Positions 60,424 through 64,000 of a stretch of DNA of 64,000 bases are shown one piece after another. Made by a program: the position numbers and the translations under genes. Each line of letters begins with the position of its first letter. The first letter of the stretch is position 1. The DNA comes from Colias croceus (taxonomy: Eukaryota; Arthropoda; Insecta; Lepidoptera; Pieridae), in assembly GCF_905220415.1 (NCBI RefSeq), contig NC_059549.1:9238001-9302000 (forward strand), written 5' to 3'. The notes under the pieces were generated by a model that saw only the letters and a list, made by a program, of their open reading frames with translations, was not told the origin of the DNA and ran no database searches.

Positions 60424-60560
60424 GCCTCTTTGGTACAGTGATTAACGCATTAAACTAGAACCGAAAGGTCCCGGTTACGATTCCCGGTAAAGACTAACAA
60501 AAAAGAACTCGGTGTGATGCGAACCAGAACATATTACCTACATGACTTATTTGTCTAATA
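60424..60560 (+). repeat. second tRNA-like SINE head
   Basis: A-box-like tggtacagtgatt at 60431 and a B-box-like cggttacgattcccgg at about 60472-60487, with one extra base in the B box. Spacing is tRNA-like, but there is no full cloverleaf. Probably a diverged SINE downstream of rols. Confidence 0.5.
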
Positions 60561-60951
60561 AGATCGATCAATGAAAAAGATTTATTCTATAGACAATTTA
60601 CTTGGAAACGTGCTAAGGAAACGTGTTTAAGTGTAGGTAGTTGTGTAGTGTAGTGTAATCACTAATACATAATATACTTTTAGAATGATATAAATAATTA
60701 GGCAGGCCGCTAGAGAACTGTCAGAAATCGTAATCTTTATAGAAAAAAAAATATTTGTTGGTATGTTAATGTTGAAATGAGTCCGTATGAGGCTGAGGAT
60801 ATTTATAATATATCACTTTCAATTTTCTAGCAAACAGATTTTACTTATTCACTGCCATAGCCCATTCCTTAGGCTTAACCAAGAGTTAAAAAGAAAATAA
60901 TTCTGTGTAAATAAAACATCAGTTCACTTAAAATATTTATTTCATACTAAA

Positions 60952-61314
60952 TTAAGACCTATAAATTCCATCTTTTTGCAAAGAATTTATCGGAAATCCC
61001 GTAGTTTTGTTGGGCATACGTTGATACACAGGTAAGACGACCAAAGTTTTTGGTTTTGGCTTAACATCAATAATATTTACTGGAGGCGCATCTTTTGCAC
61101 CGAAAATACCGAAATCGAATAGTTTATTAGTTTTAAAATACGCCTTATTTTTCTGTACTGTAGGACTAGGTTTTGTTGATATGGAATTATGGATGCTTCT
61201 AAATATCTGTGTAAGTTGATCCCTTGTCATTTCTTGGGGCACTGACGTGTTCAATTCGTGGAACATTTTCCTGCATTTTGGTATGTTTTCTTTGCGCTTT
61301 GTTGCTGGGCAGGT
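60952..61314 (-). CDS. unknown minus-strand gene, last exon
   Basis: Terminal exon on the minus strand, entered after ttccag and starting TCPATKRKENIPKCRKMFHE. It ends DGIYRS with TAA at 60952-60954, and AATAAA follows about 15 bp further on. It has 120 codons. The sequence is basic, with FDFGIFGAKDAPPVNIIDVK and VLPVYQRMPNKTTGFPIN near its end. I do not recognise the protein. The frame is in phase with the exon at 61675-61896. An ATG at 61264-61266 could be read as a start, but the open frame extends 16 codons further to a good acceptor. Confidence 0.6.
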   Translation of the reverse strand, partial: TCPATKRKENIPKCRKMFHELNTSVPQEMTRDQLTQIFRSIHNSISTKPSPTVQKNKAYFKTNKLFDFGIFGAKDAPPVNIIDVKPKPKTLVVLPVYQRMPNKTTGFPINSLQKDGIYRS

Positions 61315-61423
61315 CTGGAATACAGTTTTAGAGTTTATAAAAAGATTCTTATTACATAATATTATACTATTGAAGTTTGTAAATTTATGATCGGAGATAT
61401 CAGCGGTACTATTATTATAATTG

Positions 61424-61590
61424 ACTAGTTTGTTTGTTAGAACAACAATCTCAGGAACTACTAGTCCGATTTAAAAAAATCTTATAGACATAGATAGACT
61501 TTAAAAGCTACATATTATCATCATATTGTTACGATTAATTTCGAGCGAGAAAAGTAGATAAAAACGCGGGGAACAGCTGTTAGATATATA
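61424..61590 (+). mobile_element. degenerate Lep1-type Helitron
   Basis: Diverged copy recognised by atctcaggaactactagtcc and a GC end aacgcggggaacagct. It lies inside the intron of the unknown minus-strand gene. Confidence 0.6.
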
Positions 61591-61674
61591 AATTAAATGA
61601 CTATAATATTATAAACACATAATTTCGGGATCAGGAATTTTTAAAAAGTTACATTAAATAATGAAATAACTTAC

Positions 61675-61896
61675 CATAAGCATAAAATCGATTAAATTCA
61701 ACAACTTCTTCGGAGAACTACAGTATTCTTTATACATTGGAGTTGTGAGAAATACGCTAAAATACAACTCATAGAGTGGGGATGTACTATAGGAATGTAT
61801 TAGATTCTTCATACTGAAATAGTCTACGAAACCGTATTTACTGAGAACTCCCATTTTGTTCAGGAGACAGCTTGTAGGTGGAGTTAGTTCTTTACA
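61675..61896 (-). CDS. unknown minus-strand gene, penultimate visible exon
   Basis: 74-codon exon on the minus strand bounded by a T-rich tract plus cag acceptor and a ATG/gtaagt donor, phase 0 at both ends. It encodes CKELTPPTSCLLNKMGVLSK YGFVDYFSMKNLIHS, then PMYKEYCSSPKKLLNLIDFM. Several Cys are spaced through it, but no known zinc motif is evident. Together with 60952-61314 it gives about 194 residues of an incomplete protein. Upstream exons must lie beyond the LINE copy, outside the window. The gene is convergent with rols. Function not assigned. Confidence 0.6.
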
Positions 61897-62074
61897 CTGA
61901 AAAAAAAATTATTCATTAAATACTTACATAAAAATACATAAAAAAAGCTTTATTTATTTATTTATTTATTTATTGACACAGAATCATTCTTTGTACTTAC
62001 AGTAATAATACCAAAGCATACATAGAATTTAGTAACAATATGTTAACAAAAATACAAACAAAATGGAGTTACAT

Positions 62075-62293
62075 TCAATGTGCATCCAAGTACCTGATAC
62101 AGAGGTCTAGGACAGTATTTATACTACTAGCAAAAATGTCAATTGTGGCATCGGAGGCCAGCACACGATTTAACAGATGAAGGGCCGAGTGTGTCGGAGC
62201 GGTGCCGGCCGCCTGCGTCCGCACACAGGCCTCCGCGAACAGCGGCCGGCGGCGCAGCGACACGCCGGGAGGCGGCGCCCACAACCCGCACAT
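62075..62293 (-). pseudogene. LINE ORF2 C-terminal tail in a third frame
   Basis: About 72 codons after the stop at 62301, in a different frame. Its RRRPLFAEACVRTQ ... HSALHLLNRV ... IDIF layout is that of CR1/Jockey ORF2 C-termini. The stretch is GC-rich relative to its surroundings. A second frameshift is therefore likely near 62295-62305. Confidence 0.6.
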
Positions 62294-62300
62294 TTAATAA

Positions 62301-63160
62301 TTAGTAATAGTGAATTATGAGAGCAAGTTTTCGTCTCAATTCAAGTGTATTTAAGCCAACCATGCCTATTACGAAAAGAGATGGATACATGTAAGGATAA
62401 TATCCGTAAAGTTTTAAATACAAATAACGAGCAAACTTTCTTTGAACCCTCTCGAGCAGTAGTGTGTATTTCTTTTCGTGAGGGCTCCATATTATTGCGT
62501 TGTATTCCAATATACTGCGTACGTAGGCCGAGTACAATACGACGACAGTTTTTCTATCCTGAAACCTCGCCGATTGCCGTACGATAAAGCCGAGGGATTT
62601 GTACGCTTTTTGACACAGAGCCTCAATATGTTCATTAAACGTTAAAGTTTTATCAAAAAGTATTCCTAAATCGAGGATGTGGTCGACTCTGCGCAGCGTT
62701 GTGCCTTCTAAGCTGTATGGATATACAATAGGTGAACGCGAGCGAGTGTATGTCATTATGTTGCATTTTGAAATATTAAATTCTAATTGATTTTCGTGGC
62801 ACCAAGAAGTCAAATTTATTATGTCATTTTGTAAAGATAAGCAATCGGAATGAGATTCGATAGTTAAGAATAGTTTTAAGTCATCGGCGAACATGAGACA
62901 TTGGGCTGATCTTAATACATTAGGAAGGTCATTTACCATGACCAAGAAATGAGTAGGTCCTAAAGTGCTGCCCTGACTTACGCCAGAATGCACGGAATAA
63001 GGATCGGAACGTAGACGTCCGAGTTGGACGTATTGGACGCGACCGTCAAAATAGTTAGCGAAGTATTTTATCAACTTGGGTGTAAAACCAAATTTAGAAA
63101 ATTTCGATAAAAGAACATCATTATTTACGCGATCGAAAGCCTTTTTAAAATCAAAATAAG
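62301..63160 (-). pseudogene. LINE reverse transcriptase, catalytic part
   Basis: Continuation in the shifted frame. It has DFKKAFDRVN just after the frameshift, then SGVSQGSTLGPTHFLVMVND, the catalytic FADD in CLMFADDLKLF, the thumb region (CNIMTYTRSRSPIV, ILDLGILFDKTLTFNEHIE) and ERVQRKFARYLYLKLYG. It stops after LALIIHYY at 62301. The Met at 63074 is internal. With the upstream frameshift and the stop the copy cannot make an intact protein. Confidence 0.85.
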
Positions 63161-64000
63161 CTACGTCAACCTGTCTTTTTTATCGAGTGCTTTTGCAGTA
63201 TAATCGACAAAATTGATGAGATTTGTTGTCGTAGAACGTTTCGACCGGAATCCATGCTGAGGATCGCACAAGAGTGATCGAATCTGATTCGTCAAATTAT
63301 TATTTAAAATTATCTCTAATAATTTTCCAAAACAAGAAGCTACAGCTATAGGGCGATAGTTATTAATTTGAGACTTACAGCCACTTTTGGGTATTGGTGT
63401 AATGCGCGACTTTTTCCATTCATTGGGATATGTGTCGGACGAAAGCGACATGTTGAATAAGAAGTGAAGTGGCTGTAAAAAAACAGATATGCAGTCCTTA
63501 ATGAGATAAGGAGGAATGCCATCGGGTCCTGCAGATGAGCGTGGTTTAAGACGTCGAACAGCATTTTGTATTTCAGACTTGGAGATGTAGCTAATAGATA
63601 CACGCGAGGAATCATTATCGGGATGTGGGCAGATGTTATTCGGACTAAGTTGTGGTTTATCTTTCAAAAAGACCGACTGAAAGTAAGTAGCAAAAGCATT
63701 AGCAGCGTCGACACCTGAGACAAGGTTCCCGTTATATTCATATTCAGTACGCTGAGAGTGGGACGAGCGCTGTTGTTTAATAAAATTCCAAAAATTTGAT
63801 GGATCATTCTTTATGTTAAATTCTAATTGATTCGTGTAGGTAGAATAAGCAATATGTATTAAGTTTTTAACCTTTATTCTATAATATCTAAACATTTCCC
63901 TATTAAATTGTGTACCATTTTCTTTATACTTTTTTAGATGAAAATGTTTAGTTTTAATGTTACTAATTACGTCTGATGTAAACCATACTGGGTAGTTAAA
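63161..64000 (-). pseudogene. LINE reverse transcriptase, upstream part
   Basis: Frame open from the window edge (PVWFTSDVISNIKTKHFHLK) through SSAGPDGIPPYLIKDC, WKKSRITPIPKSGCKSQIN, YRPIAVASCFGKLLE and DPQHGFRSKRSTTTNLINF, ending at a stop at 63161-63163. The next motifs (DFKKAF) continue in another frame immediately downstream, just past a run of six A. This indicates a one-base loss in a homopolymer. The 35 codons before the first internal Met at 63895 are clearly part of the same protein. Confidence 0.85.

Larger units (their letters stand above)
61950..64000 (-). mobile_element. CR1/Jockey-type LINE copy, runs off window
   Basis: Minus-strand LINE. Its 3' end is a (TAAA)n tract at about 61950-61975, preceded by a short 3' UTR, and its ORF2 remains open to the right-hand window edge. 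It lies 5' of the visible exons of the unknown minus-strand gene, probably in an intron, in the same orientation. It differs in sequence from the full-length LINE at 11440-16165. Confidence 0.82.

Noticed and set aside
62075..62587. Plus-strand 80-codon frame at 62345
   Set aside because: Antisense shadow of the LINE reverse transcriptase.
1..64000. CRISPR array, rRNA genes, bacterial operons or an integrated virus
   Set aside because: No regularly spaced direct repeats with unique spacers, no rRNA-like conserved blocks, no capsid or polymerase frames other than LINE reverse transcriptases.

Overview
This is eukaryotic, AT-rich DNA that reads as part of a moth or butterfly (Lepidoptera) nuclear genome. 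The reasons are the many short Lep1-type Helitron copies (TC at one end, CTAG at the other, A/T target), a tRNA-headed SINE, CR1-like and RTE-like LINEs, PIF/Harbinger-, piggyBac- and mariner-type fragments, and genes split by GT-AG introns. No bacterial operons, rRNA genes or CRISPR arrays are visible.

Layout. Bases 1-39,364 hold no host exon I can defend. This stretch is intergenic DNA and/or a very long intron, filled with transposon copies. The main one is a full-coding-capacity CR1-like LINE (ORF1 with a PHD-type zinc finger at 11,844-13,022; ORF2 endonuclease/reverse transcriptase at 13,082-15,940). There is also an RTE-type LINE fragment with a perfect 15-bp target duplication (8,493-8,947), a TTAA-flanked piggyBac-like element (17,895-18,822) carrying a mariner end, and several TTA/TAA- or TA-flanked inverted-repeat elements. 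One of these (38,177-38,760) keeps a remnant that looks like Harbinger transposase.

Bases 39,365-58,511 hold the main host gene: the plus-strand orthologue of Drosophila rolling pebbles (rols/antisocial), the insect TANC protein. I reconstruct fourteen phase-compatible coding exons plus one possible exon with a GC donor. They encode a RING finger, a Ser-rich linker, a STAND-type P-loop NTPase, about ten ankyrin repeats and a C-terminal TPR-like region (about 1,345 residues). The start codon lies in an upstream exon I could not find. Its introns carry Helitrons, a 2.4-kb element with roughly 290-bp terminal inverted repeats, and a neighbouring TIR element that shares the same TA.

Bases 58,512-60,900 are the probable rols 3' UTR plus repeats. 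At 60,952-61,896 the last two exons of an unrecognised minus-strand gene are convergent with rols. Upstream of its visible exons, a 5'-extended, frameshifted CR1/Jockey-type LINE on the same strand (about 61,950-64,000) runs off the window.

Two host genes therefore sit tail to tail in a transposon-dense region. I see no operon-like functional coupling. The most interesting material is the fine structure of the rols exons relative to their transposons, the nested and decayed DNA transposons, and the unknown minus-strand gene.
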